Source of the DNA: Hybos culiciformis | Taxonomy: Eukaryota; Arthropoda; Insecta; Diptera; Hybotidae | Direction of reading: 5' to 3' | Length of the DNA: 64,000 nt | Assembly (NCBI GenBank): GCA_964007475.1 | Contig: CAXFZM010000296.1 | Location: 208,016 to 272,015, forward strand | Part shown: one piece after another, positions 45,001-54,001 of the stretch | Layout of the letters: each line of letters opens with the position of its first letter | How positions within the stretch are numbered: position 1 is the stretch's first letter | The notes under the pieces: model-generated | The model's input: the letters and a program-made list of their open reading frames with translations, nothing else | The model's database searches: none | What the model was told of the DNA's origin: nothing | Made by a program: the position numbers and the translations under genes

Positions 45001-46216
45001 ATACTGTGAATATCCAATAAAGCATCCAAAAATTTTTAAAGAAAAAGAATGTGAAAATATTACAAATTTTGATTTAGAAAAACTACATGCGTTAATAAAA
45101 TGTTGCATTTTACCTCCACAAGATTTGTTATTACCAGTACTTCCATTAAAAATAAATAATAAATTATTATTCATTTTATGCCGAACTTGTGCTGAAACAG
45201 AAAATGTCACATCAGAATGTAATCACACAGTAGCAGAAAGATCTCTTTATGGTACATGGGTTATTGCTGAAGTATTACTAGCAATAAAATACAATTATAA
45301 AATTATAAAAATTGGTGAAATTTGGTCATATGAAACAATAAAATATGATAAAAAAAATAATAATGAAAAAGGTCTTTTTAGTGATTATGTTAACACATTT
45401 TTAAAAATAAAACAAGAGGCAAGTGGATTTCCTGATAATTGTATAACTGAAGCTGAAAAACAAGAATATATTGATGCATTTTATATAAATGAATTAATTA
45501 AATTAGATTTTGAAAAAATTAAAATAAATTCATCGTTAAGGCAGCTTGCAAAATTATGTGCAAATGCATTATGGGGAAAATTTATTCAACGTAATGACAG
45601 GGCAAAAACTGTTGTATTAAGTAGCGTAGATGAATTTTACAAATTAATAAATTCACCTGGTATTGAAGTATGTAATTTATTTGTTGCAAGTGAATTGCAT
45701 CTTTTTATAATATATAAATATAAAAATGCTGAACAATATCAAAAAACGTGTTTCGAATCGTTAACAGTTGGAGCCTTCACTACAGCTCACGCTCGAATTA
45801 AATTATATCGGGAAATGTGCAAATTAAATAAAAATTTGGCTTATGTAGATACTGATTCAATAATTTATGTTGAAAATGACACATATGTTCCAACAACAGG
45901 CATATTTTTAGGTAATTTAACGAACGAGCTTAAAACTTACGGTAATGATGCCTACATAACAGAATTTGTATCAACAGGTCCTAAATGTTATGCATTTAAA
46001 TTTGAAAATCCAATAACAAATGAAAAAGGAGAAATAGCAAAATGTAAAGGTATAACATGTAGTTTAAAAAATAAAAAAATTTTAAATTTTGAAAATTTGA
46101 AAAACTTATTGAAAAGTAATAACAACGATGAATATTTAACTATAAACACATTAAACAAAATTAAACGAAAAAAAGAAAATTTTAAAATAATTACTGAAAA
46201 TGAAATGAAACTATAA
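42042..46216 (+). pseudogene. polB: Polinton-like element: family B DNA polymerase (protein-primed type), frameshifted
   Basis: A likely first exon of four codons (42042-42053, MERK) is joined by a 52 bp GT-AG intron (42054-42105, with a CTAAT branch-like site and poly-T tract) in phase to 42106. The N-terminal region is followed by Cys-rich zinc-binding-like motifs near 43430-43740. The 3'-5' exonuclease motifs are FYDLEST (Exo I), AHNFKGYDSYF (Exo II) and CCLDVEI (Exo III). The polymerase motifs are DFNSLYPF (A), KLCANALWGKF (B) and YVDTDSIIYV (C). All catalytic acids are present. Four frame changes interrupt it: at a T8 run near 43361-43368, near 44365, near 44660 and in A-runs near 44940. 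The stop overlaps the tail of the convergent small gene by 26 bp. It is either decayed or carries sequencing indels. Confidence 0.92.
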
Positions 46217-46517
46217 CTCCCGTTAAAACTGTACCGATAAGTGTTGGCAAAAAGCCACCTTTTTGAACAATAATTTTTCTTTTTTTATTTAATGATAATT
46301 TACGATTTGCTAAACAACGTAAAGTTTTCTTATGATTTTGTAACAAGTTCAAGTTGAAATTTGACAATTTTATATTTCCGTTCAAAGTATTTATAACAAT
46401 TTCACATAATGCTTTTATTGTCTCTGGACTGCAGTTTTTTAAAATAATTTTTCTAAATTTAGGACTAGATTTCTTTAACACATGCAACATATGATGGTTT
46501 GTTTTCAATCGTTTCAT
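46191..46517 (-). CDS. Polinton-like element: small basic protein with QKGGF motif and hydrophobic C-terminus
   Basis: 108 residues, strongly basic, with LLQNHKKTLRCLANRK and KRKIIVQKGGFLPTLIG followed by a hydrophobic end. Small proteins with this K-rich region, the (R/K)GGF motif and hydrophobic tail are commonly found next to the ATPase in Polintons and related adintovirus-like elements, where a virion-core or membrane-active role has been suggested; that is family knowledge, not shown here. It overlaps the ATPase start upstream (46465-46517) and the PolB stop downstream. This fits a tightly packed minus-strand transcript. Confidence 0.75.
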   Translation of the reverse strand: MKRLKTNHHMLHVLKKSSPKFRKIILKNCSPETIKALCEIVINTLNGNIKLSNFNLNLLQNHKKTLRCLANRKLSLNKKRKIIVQKGGFLPTLIGTVLTGVIVSFHFQ

Positions 46518-47157
46518 AATGATTTGATAAATTTGTTAATTGCTTGTTTGTACAAAAACATTCACAATAATTATTATTAAAAATATTTGTTCTAAAACGA
46601 AATAAATCGTTGATTTCTTGAGTTAAATCTACAATGATATAACCATAAGGCACTCTTGTAACCTCCATATATAGTTTTGCAAATTCTTTTGCATGTTCAG
46701 GATATATTTGCCTTGCTAATGGCAAAATTTGAGATTTATCACGGGGATTTTTAAACAAAATTAAATATTTGCAATTTAATGATATGTCACGGCAAAATTT
46801 TCCTTGATGAAAAATATTTTGAGTTATTAAAATAACTGATAAGTTTTGATGATGTGAACCTTTTGTAAACAAATTACATATTTGTTGTGTATTTGCTTCA
46901 AGCATAAGATCATCTAGTACAATTAAAATTGTTTTGTTTTCTTTGTTATTAAATTCTTCAGGTATTAAACCACATTTTTCAATTCCTTTTAAATCGTTTG
47001 GTATGGCAATAATATTAGGATTACACCATATAATTCTATCTGGATGTGGATGAATTAAACTTTTTGAATTTTTAATTAACTTATGAATAAATGTTGTTTT
47101 GCCACAACATGAAGGTCCTGCTATCATCATAGTAAATGGATGACAAAATTTCATCAT
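46465..47157 (-). CDS. Polinton-like element: FtsK/HerA-type packaging ATPase
   Basis: 230 residues, intact. Walker A is AGPSCCGKTTFIHKL near residue 13, Walker B is ILIVLDDLM near residue 78, and the Polinton signature FTKGSHHQNLSVILITQN then FHQGKFCRDISLN follows. Related proteins drive genome packaging into capsids in Polinton-like and adenovirus-type viruses. Keeping it in an element without visible capsid genes is odd. The start codon overlaps the integrase stop (ATGA), implying co-expression. Confidence 0.9.
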   Translation of the reverse strand: MMKFCHPFTMMIAGPSCCGKTTFIHKLIKNSKSLIHPHPDRIIWCNPNIIAIPNDLKGIEKCGLIPEEFNNKENKTILIVLDDLMLEANTQQICNLFTKGSHHQNLSVILITQNIFHQGKFCRDISLNCKYLILFKNPRDKSQILPLARQIYPEHAKEFAKLYMEVTRVPYGYIIVDLTQEINDLFRFRTNIFNNNYCECFCTNKQLTNLSNHYETIENKPSYVACVKEI

Positions 47158-48110
47158 TTTTTGTAAACTTTTTGTAATTCTTGGTAGTAAAATCGACCTT
47201 CAATTTCGGCACCTTTAAGATCTTTTAAAATAAAAAGAGGATACGGCTTCCTATTTATAATTTTGTGAACTTTAAAAATTTCATTTGTCCATTTTTGTGT
47301 ATAACCATGTTCAAAAGTTTTTTTCTTTTTTATTATTCGAACATAATTATTTTCAAATATATCAACATAGACTTGAGGATTATTTTTTACATTGCTTTTA
47401 ATATTATTATAAACTTTAATTGTATTTTCTGGTTTAACATCTACAGGCTTCATTTTTATTGTTCGATGATATGAATTATTATATGAATTAACCAATTTTG
47501 GTAATACATCAATATAACGTTTTGTTGAATAATTAGTAAAATGTTTAAACATTTTTTCTTTTAATGTTCTATTAAACCGTTCAATTACAGCTGCTTTATT
47601 TGTTGACAAAATTAAAGGGAAACGTTGTTTTATGTTTTTATGTTTCAAAAAATTTTGAAAATTTTTATTTTTAAATTCTTTTCCTTTATCACTTTGAACA
47701 GTTGTTGGCTGTCGATTAGATTTTTTTAATATTTCATTAAAAACTTTTATAACATTACTAGATGTTTTACTTTTTAAAGGAATAACCCAAGCGTATTTTG
47801 AAAACACATCTATAACAGTTAATAAAAATGTGTAATTGTCATTAAATTTTTTGTACATTTTTAAGTCGCATAAATCAATTTCCCAGAGTTGATCAATTTT
47901 TTGAACTACATAATGATTTCTTGGAAAATTTTTTTTAATTACTCTTTGATGTAGAGTATGTACTTTCTGTTTTGCAAGCCATTTTTTTATTTCAGCGCGA
48001 GTTAATTTTTGTTTTTTTAGAGCTTTGTATAATTTTTGTTCCGAGGAATAGACATTTGGATTATTTATGTCATAATAAACTTTACTTATTATATTGTTTA
48101 TATTTTTCAT
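47154..48110 (-). CDS. Polinton-like element: retroviral-type DDE integrase
   Basis: About 318 residues from the ATG at 48110; a longer frame to 48131 has no ATG. The N-terminal region YYDINNPNVYSSEQKLYKAL and KWLAKQKVHTLHQ is typical of Polinton integrases. The rve core has D in WEIDLCDLKMY, D in VQSDKGKEF and E in AVIERFNRTLKEK. The C-terminus has a chromodomain-like KWTNEIFKVHKI and YYQELQKVY. Intact. A TATA-like TTTATAAATAAAAG lies some 45-60 bp upstream of the ATG (about 48155-48168). It would catalyse insertion with the 6 bp duplication seen at the element ends. Confidence 0.93.
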   Translation of the reverse strand: MKNINNIISKVYYDINNPNVYSSEQKLYKALKKQKLTRAEIKKWLAKQKVHTLHQRVIKKNFPRNHYVVQKIDQLWEIDLCDLKMYKKFNDNYTFLLTVIDVFSKYAWVIPLKSKTSSNVIKVFNEILKKSNRQPTTVQSDKGKEFKNKNFQNFLKHKNIKQRFPLILSTNKAAVIERFNRTLKEKMFKHFTNYSTKRYIDVLPKLVNSYNNSYHRTIKMKPVDVKPENTIKVYNNIKSNVKNNPQVYVDIFENNYVRIIKKKKTFEHGYTQKWTNEIFKVHKIINRKPYPLFILKDLKGAEIEGRFYYQELQKVYKK

Positions 48111-48434
48111 TTTCTGTTTGATGCAAGGCAATAACTAACAAACATAGTTTGTTACATGCTTTTATTTATAAAAATTTACAAAAAAATTTAACAAATAATA
48201 AATAACAGAATTAATGAAATAAAATTTGTATAAATAAAATTAAATATGAAAAAATACTTTTTCTTTTTCAAAAAGTTTGTTTACCTATACAAAAAATAAA
48301 AATTTTGAATGAAAAGTAAAATATACAAAAAATACTATTGAATTTGAGAAAAACACTTTTTCATTATTGAGTAGTATTTTTTGTTTATTTTTTATTATAA
48401 AAAATATTTCATTAAAAAACTTTACAATCGCGCA

Positions 48435-48817
48435 TTAACAATTACGCACCCTATACAAAAAAACAGGAAAACAAAAAATTTTCAAAAAAAGGGTAATGTT
48501 CTTTGTTTTTATTATTAAATGTATGAAAAAAAAAGCTACAATTTTATTTTTTTTAAACTAAAGTGTAATTTTTATATAAGCTTTTATTTCATACAAACAC
48601 TAACTACTCAATATATGAAATTAGTTCTGAATGTATGAAAATAGTGTTTGTATGAAAAAAAAAGCTTATATAAAAATTACACTTTAGTTTGAAAAAAATT
48701 CAATTTTAGCTTTTTTTTAAAAAAAGCTGTTTTTTTTTCATATTGGTACAAACATGAAATATTTACCTTTCTTATATTTTTTCCCTGTTTGTATAGGGTG
48801 TGTGATTGTATACTACT
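48435..48817. repeat. Right terminal inverted repeat of the Polinton-like element
   Basis: About 383 bp, inverse of 38356-38741 with scattered mismatches and small indels. It shows the same internal fold, but lacks the 325 bp duplication present on the left. Confidence 0.88.
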
Positions 48818-49656
48818 CACCTACTATAGTAGTAATATCACCATAAATCGATTGTAATTGTCAACGTTATCATTTATCAACGTCAATTAGCAACGAAACA
48901 CCAGACATAAAACTCATATACCCGACTGCAATTATTAAGCTTTTTACAGCCACTGATGGGATGGGTCAAGCTAATGCATGTCAAACTAATCTCAGCACTT
49001 AGTGTAGTTCTTTTATTGTAAAGAAAAAATTTGTTGTTATGAAAAATTTGAATTGTAAAAGCAATAACATGAAACACCAGTTGTTGAAGTTGTGAAATAA
49101 TGTTTGCAGTATATTTATGTGTAGCGGACATACAATAATACTGAAAAACGAAATATCTGCTTTTACTCCATTCGTAGGGCACATCAAATAAGCCGTAAAG
49201 ACCCCTAAAAGCACCCCTATCTGTATCAATTAGAACTAAAAAAAATGTGCCAACTCATTATTAAGCAAAATGGAAACACTGTGACGTGGAGCTTAAATAT
49301 CAAAAATAAAAATAAAAACCATGCGTGAAGAACTTTCGAGGGAAAATAATTGGGGAGTGTCACGAAATCCCAAGAAAAAAAATCCCAACGTTACAAAATC
49401 CCAAAAAAAAAAAAAATCCCAAAATCGAAAATCCCAAGAAAAAAAATCCCAAATTAAAAATCCCAAGAAAAAAAAATCCCAAATTCAAAATCCCAAAAAA
49501 TTTAAATCCCAAATTCAAAATCCCAAAAAACTAAAATCTCAAAAAATTCATTCCAAATTTTTTAAGAAAAATCGAAATAATTTTTGAAAATAAAAAATAA
49601 ACAAATTCTTTTTATTTGTAACTAAATTTTTTAAAATTTCAACATTTTTTTAATTG

Positions 49657-51048
49657 TTAGTTAATGAGATGAATATTGTGAGCTATTCTTTTCAAATATT
49701 CTAATTTCTGTATGGAAATTCGTCTTTTAATAACTCGTTTAATGTTTTTGTATTTTTTAATATTTTTTTTGTTCTTTGGAAATCGTTCACCAGCATTAAT
49801 TTTTTCTATGTTTGATTTTGAAACAATGAATTCCTTTCCTAAATGAGATATAATATTGTAAAGTCCACTATTATGCTTCCCAACAATAACTTTTAAACGA
49901 CGGTGCCACGCCTCTACGCTGTTTTGAGTACGGGGGAAATTGCCTTTTGCTGCGTCTTCAACAGACCAGTAACTGGGCTCATAACGTGGTTTTTTATTAT
50001 CTCCAATGCCGCTAATGTAATTTTTCTTTACCCATCTTGCAATATTTTTTGCATCATCATCAAGATTATTATACAATTCGTTGTAATAAAATGGAATTTC
50101 ATCTGGAGGAACAAAAGCAAGACTTTTTATCATCCTGATTTGGAGATTAAAATCTTCGTTTTTTCCGTATTTAGAACCCAGCTTACTCTTTTGAACTTGA
50201 CGCCAAATAATTTGCCCGAAATGAAATAGGCAGCCTTTGAATTCCGTAACAGGAAAAAATTCTTTTGCTGCTGAAAAAATGGCTTTTTCAAAATCAGTAA
50301 TGATTCTCTCGGGCTTTAACTTAATGTCGTGTTCAATTGCTATGCGATGTAGTTCAAAAAAAAAATCTGAGTAACAATTTTTACTTTTTTTTGTCATCAA
50401 GCAAAACACAAGAGGAACTACTTCATTTGCAATTTGCCCATGTACACTGAAGAGTTGAGACATAATAGATGGAACCACATAAAATGTGCCATCCATTAAC
50501 CAGCAGGAACACTCAGACAATATTTTTAATCCAGGTATGGTTCCAAGAATAATAATTTTTTCATTACCGACATCCTTTTCCACTAGAACGAAAAGTTCAT
50601 TTTCTAAAAATCGTAAATTGTGTGGTATGTCGATTTCCGATAAGTTTTCTGGCTCTTTGGTTTTGGTGGAACGAATTCTATTAATTTTGCTTTTTTGTGC
50701 AGCCTTATTAGGTAGATACGCCCGTGAACTGCTTGGACATCCTACAATTACTTCTCGAACAATTTGTGATGGTTGTGCGGAGCTATCTATTGCTGAATCT
50801 TTAAGCTTCGCATTACTTTCAGCAATATTAACATCTGAAGCTCGAGGATCATGGGAATGTTCAGAGCAAATATTTATAATCTTGTGCTTATTATTTTCTG
50901 AAAATGTTGTTAATTTTACTTGACAAGAAAATTTTTTTCTGTCTGCACATCTCCATTTAAACAAATCGTTTTTTTCGGAATCTAGGTGGTATCCGAATCC
51001 TATATGGAAAAGTTTTATTCCACCTTTGTTATTTTTAACAATTTTCAT
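49657..51048 (-). CDS. FLYWCH-MULE transposase
   Basis: 463 residues, uninterrupted. The N-terminal FLYWCH-type zinc finger (FKWRCADRKKFSCQVKL, then EHSHDP) probably binds DNA, perhaps the TGGGATT arrays (inference). The MULE transposase domain follows: SECSCWLMDGTFYVVPSI (first catalytic D in DGTF), then IITDFEKAIFSAAKEFF (second D), GCLFHFGQIIWRQVQ (the C..H motif of MULEs), and NSVEAWHRRLKVIVGKH near the third acidic position. Basic C-terminus. The intact frame, exact duplication and complete ends suggest a recently active element. Confidence 0.9.
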   Translation of the reverse strand: MKIVKNNKGGIKLFHIGFGYHLDSEKNDLFKWRCADRKKFSCQVKLTTFSENNKHKIINICSEHSHDPRASDVNIAESNAKLKDSAIDSSAQPSQIVREVIVGCPSSSRAYLPNKAAQKSKINRIRSTKTKEPENLSEIDIPHNLRFLENELFVLVEKDVGNEKIIILGTIPGLKILSECSCWLMDGTFYVVPSIMSQLFSVHGQIANEVVPLVFCLMTKKSKNCYSDFFFELHRIAIEHDIKLKPERIITDFEKAIFSAAKEFFPVTEFKGCLFHFGQIIWRQVQKSKLGSKYGKNEDFNLQIRMIKSLAFVPPDEIPFYYNELYNNLDDDAKNIARWVKKNYISGIGDNKKPRYEPSYWSVEDAAKGNFPRTQNSVEAWHRRLKVIVGKHNSGLYNIISHLGKEFIVSKSNIEKINAGERFPKNKKNIKKYKNIKRVIKRRISIQKLEYLKRIAHNIHLIN

Positions 51049-51110
51049 TTTTTAATAAAATTAATATTCTTTTTTTTTTTTTTTCAAATATTATTTTTGT
51101 TTTTTTAACT

Positions 51111-51365
51111 TAAAATACTAATCTAATTTGATTAATTTTTCAATGCGTTGCTTAGAATAATAATCTAATTTGACAAATTTTTCTAAGCAAGGCATTAAAA
51201 TACTAATCTAATTTGATTAATTTTTCAATGCGTTGCTTAGAATAATAATCTAATTTGACAAATTTTTCTAAGCAAGGCATTAAAATACTAATCTAATTTG
51301 ATTAATTTTTCAATGCGTTGCTTAGAATAATAATCTAATTTGACAAATTTTTCTAAGCAAGGCAT
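51111..51365. repeat. Three 85 bp tandem units upstream of the MULE transposase
   Basis: Units start at 51111, 51196 and 51281 (TAAAATACTAATCTAATTTG) and are virtually identical. Each contains two related half-units around AATCTAATTTGA, one with GCGTTGCTTAG and one with TTTTTCTAAGCAAGGC, which are partly complementary. The array lies just upstream of the transposase start, so it could hold promoter or binding sites. Confidence 0.85.
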
Positions 51366-51370
51366 TAAAA

Positions 51371-51554
51371 TAGAATCCCAAAAATGAAAATCCCAAAATT
51401 TAAAATCCCAATAAAATAAATCTCATTGTTAAAAATAAAATTTTATTTATTAAAAAATGCGCGCGCATTTTTTAATAAATAAAATTTTATTTTTAACAAT
51501 GAGATTTATTTTATTGGGATTTTAAATTTTGGGATTTTCATTTTTGGGATTCTA
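51371..51554. repeat. 184 bp perfect palindrome in the MULE end
   Basis: Runs from TAGAATCCCAAAAATG to its exact complement ending GGGATTCTA, centred on ATGCGCGCGCAT at 51462.5, with no spacer. Arms of 92 bp appear identical base for base. Confidence 0.9.
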
Positions 51555-51705
51555 ATTTTTGGGATTTTCATTTTTGGGATTTCAATTTTTGGATTTTAGT
51601 TTTTGGGATTTTTTTTTTTGGGATTTTTTTATTTGGGATTTTAATTTTGGGATTTTCGATTTGGGATTTTCAAAATTGGGATTACGTACCCAACCCAAAT
51701 AATTG

Positions 51706-52790
51706 TCATCCAACTTTCTTTTTCATTTTGGATTCACACGGAAACAGACGTAAGAAAATTAAAATCTAAAATAAAATACTTCTAAACCTATAAAAAATTG
51801 TTCAAATTATAAATCAAACTTAAATACTTATTAAATCTGAAAAAAAAAAAACATAAGTTTAAAAAAGAGAAAATAATCGTGCTGGCCAAGGTAGAAAAAT
51901 TGCCACCATCTAAGAATCAACACCCAAAATACAAAGCCCTGAAAAGGAAGGATTATTAGTAACAACGATAGTATTAGTAGCAACCTCATTATTAGTAACA
52001 ACGATACTATTAGTAACAACGTTAATTATAATAAGAACAACCTAACGTTGATTGCAAACATCATCGTTACTTATCATCGTTATTTACCATCGAAACAGGT
52101 TAAGGTTACCTAATCTTGGAAGCACCTTAACGTTAGCTTATCACTATGAATGTTACGTTACTTATAGATGACATAAAACTAATAATTACGACTACAATTA
52201 TTAAACCTATCACAGTCATTAATTGTATCTCAGGATGAGTCAACCTAATTGTATATCAGACCGATCTCGTCATAGATTATCGTTCTTTTGGTGTGAAAAT
52301 TATGAAAAAGTGAATTGAACATTGTAAATTATTGTATTATAAGAGTAGATTCACAAACTATTATTATTTTGCCATTGTTAACAAGATTCATTCGACTTCA
52401 ACATGGATTTATGTTAATTGTGTTGTCTAATTAATGTAAAGCTTTGTTTTAGCTCATCAGTATGACGAGTTGGCCAATTCATCGAGCTGGATCTGGAGTA
52501 AGTTTTTTTAACTTTCTTTTTAGTTTTGATGAAAATACATCGGGTTATTAAAATAAGGAGCAATAAAACGGTAATTAAAAAAAAATATATGTACATAGAA
52601 TGAATCTTGATTCAAATTTTGAATAAACTAGATTTTTACAACTTTATATAATTTGTTAGTACAATTTTTTTTTGAAGTTCATCATAACCTTTTTGCAGTC
52701 TAGGGTCGTGATCAGCGAAATTTTTTTAGGAATTTTAAATTGAATATTTTTTTTATTAAATATAAATTTTGATTCGAATCGTATGTTTGT
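51706..52790. other. Remainder of repeat copy 2 and non-coding flank
   Basis: Contains short direct repeats of TTATTAGTAACAACGATA (51950-52020). Beyond about 52370 nothing is recognised. A short minus frame at 52414-52596 with a membrane segment and basic tail is too isolated to call. Confidence 0.5.
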
Positions 52791-52791
52791 A

Positions 52792-53999
52792 AGAACTGTC
52801 CCAGAAAAAACCGACCACTTTCATATGCTTACAAAAACCGTTAAAATACTTTTTTTTTTTAAATTTAACCAAAGTAGTAGATGTCTTATAGTTCAAAAAT
52901 ATTCTTTCATTTAACAAAAAAATAAGGTCGAACAAGTTAAAAGAAGAAAATTAATTTTGTACAAACATCTTGAAAATCCAAATTTGTCTCAGCATGCACT
53001 ATCAAAACTATTGAAAATTTCCAAAAGTACTATCCAGAATGTATTAAGTAAGTTTAAGGAAGTTCAAAGAGTGGACAGAAAGCAAGGGACAGGAAGAAAA
53101 AGCGGCTTTGTCGTTAAAAAATTAAAAATTCGCGTCATACCTGCAATAAAGCGAAACCCTAACTCTTCGGTTAGAGATGTGGCAAATAAACTTGAAACAT
53201 CAAAGTCATCTGTCCAAATAATTAAAGCCCAGGCTGGTATGAGAAGTTTCAAAGTTCGAATTGTTCCAGATCGGTCCATAGAGCAACATTTGAGGGCAAA
53301 AAACACGCTCGAAAATTGTATCAACAATTTATAACAAAATTTCCCAGTTGTGTTATGGATGATAAAACTTATTGTAAAGCCCATTTCCAACAATTTTGTG
53401 GTCAAGATTTTTATGTTGCTCCTGGTAGGGCAGAAGTTGCAGATAAATTTAAAAATAGAAAACAAGCCAAATTTCCGAAAAAATTCTTAATTTGGCATGC
53501 TATTTGTTCAAGTCTAAGCCTTTCGTGACAACTGGAACCGTTAATTCTGAAATTTACTTGAAAGAGTGTCTCAAGAACAGGCTGATTCCATTTATAAAGT
53601 CTCATAGCACTCCTACTTTATTTTGGCCAAACTTAGCCACGTGTCATTTACAGCAAAACATGTTTTATGAGGAAAACTTCATTAATTTCGTTCCAAAATA
53701 TTCAAACCCCCAAATTGTCCACAGCTACGCCCAATAGAGATATTTTGGTCCCATGTTAAAAGAAAATTGAAAAAAACAAGAAAAACAACTATCGATATGA
53801 CTGGATTTAAAAAACAATACAAAAAAGCATCAGATTCAATAACTTTAAGTCGTGTACAAAGTCTAATGAAAACCTAAAAAGAAATATACGAAAATTTTAT
53901 ATAGAAAATTAAAAAAATTAAAACACAAAACTAATTTGATTTAAATTTATCTCATTTATTTGTGTTTTTTGATGGTCGGTTTTTTTCTGGGACAGTTCT
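52792..53999 (+). mobile_element. Mariner/Tc1-like transposon
   Basis: Ends AGAACTGTCCCAGAAAAAAC and, inverted, AGAACTGTCCCAGAAAAAAA, with TA on both sides (52790-52791, 54000-54001). Contains one transposase gene broken by frameshifts. Length 1208 bp is normal for the superfamily. Confidence 0.92.
52930..53880 (+). pseudogene. Mariner/Tc1-like transposase, frameshifted
   Basis: The N-terminal helix-turn-helix region HALSKLLKISKSTIQNVLSK and a second HTH (SVRDVANKLETSKSSVQII) lie in 52957-53334. The first catalytic aspartate region CVMDDKTYCK is in 53316-53528. PTLFWPNLATCH is at 53620-53650; the expected second D is N here. NCPQLRPIEIFWSHVKRKLKK is at 53715-53770 and holds the catalytic E about 35 residues later. 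Frameshifts occur near 53310, near 53520 and at the C5 run 53707-53711. The D-to-N change at a catalytic position, if real, would inactivate it independently. Confidence 0.85.
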
Positions 54000-54001
54000 T
54001 A

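Larger units (their letters stand above)
38356..48817. mobile_element. Polinton/Maverick-like element, 10,462 bp, no capsid genes seen
   Basis: The ends AGTAGTATACAATCACACAC and its inverse are flanked by a perfect 6 bp duplication CACCTA (38350-38355, 48818-48823), the Polinton target size. Inside are PolB on the + strand and, convergent to it on the - strand, a small QKGGF protein, a packaging-type ATPase and an integrase. Left of PolB are two intron-containing minus-strand genes. Polintons normally also carry a major capsid protein, a penton-like protein and a maturation protease; none is recognisable in 39800-40850, 41416-42041 or 48111-48430. The closed ends and exact duplication argue against a deletion of an outer part. 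An internal deletion or an ancestral minimal form are both possible. Confidence 0.92.
37471..49118. repeat. ~1.18 kb repeat, copy 1 (split by the Polinton-like element)
   Basis: Starts TGTAGCGGACATACAATA. After removing 38356-48817 and one target copy it is about 1.18 kb. It aligns in the same orientation with copy 2 (49119-52370) over several blocks: CATCAAATAAGC, GACGTAAG, GGTAGAAAAATTG, TTATTAAGC and others. A 38 bp segment (TTTAGTAGTAATCTACTATT...) is tandemly duplicated at 38281-38354, just left of the insertion. It could be an LTR, because the minus strand would end CGCTACA, but no internal retroelement genes accompany it. Confidence 0.6.
49353..51696 (-). mobile_element. MULE/Phantom-type transposon with TGGGATT-array ends
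   Basis: Target duplication AAATAATTG (49344-49352 and 51697-51705), 9 bp as expected for MULEs. The ends read GGGAGTGTCACGAAATCCC and, inverted, GGGTTGGGTACGTAATCCC. Both subterminal regions are dense arrays of AAATCCCAAAAA-type units (left 49365-49550, right 51371-51680, opposite orientation), an inverted-repeat design. It carries one intact transposase gene. Confidence 0.88.
49119..52370. repeat. ~0.9 kb repeat, copy 2 (split by a MULE)
   Basis: Begins TGTAGCGGACATACAATA directly after copy 1, same orientation. Without the MULE (49353-51696 plus one duplication) it is about 0.9 kb. Divergence from copy 1 is substantial, so the tandem arrangement is old. The right boundary is approximate. 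No coding region. Confidence 0.55.

Noticed and set aside
52414..52596. Small minus-strand protein with a membrane segment and basic tail, like an env C-terminus
   Set aside because: No ectodomain or other retroviral gene upstream; too short to support a call.
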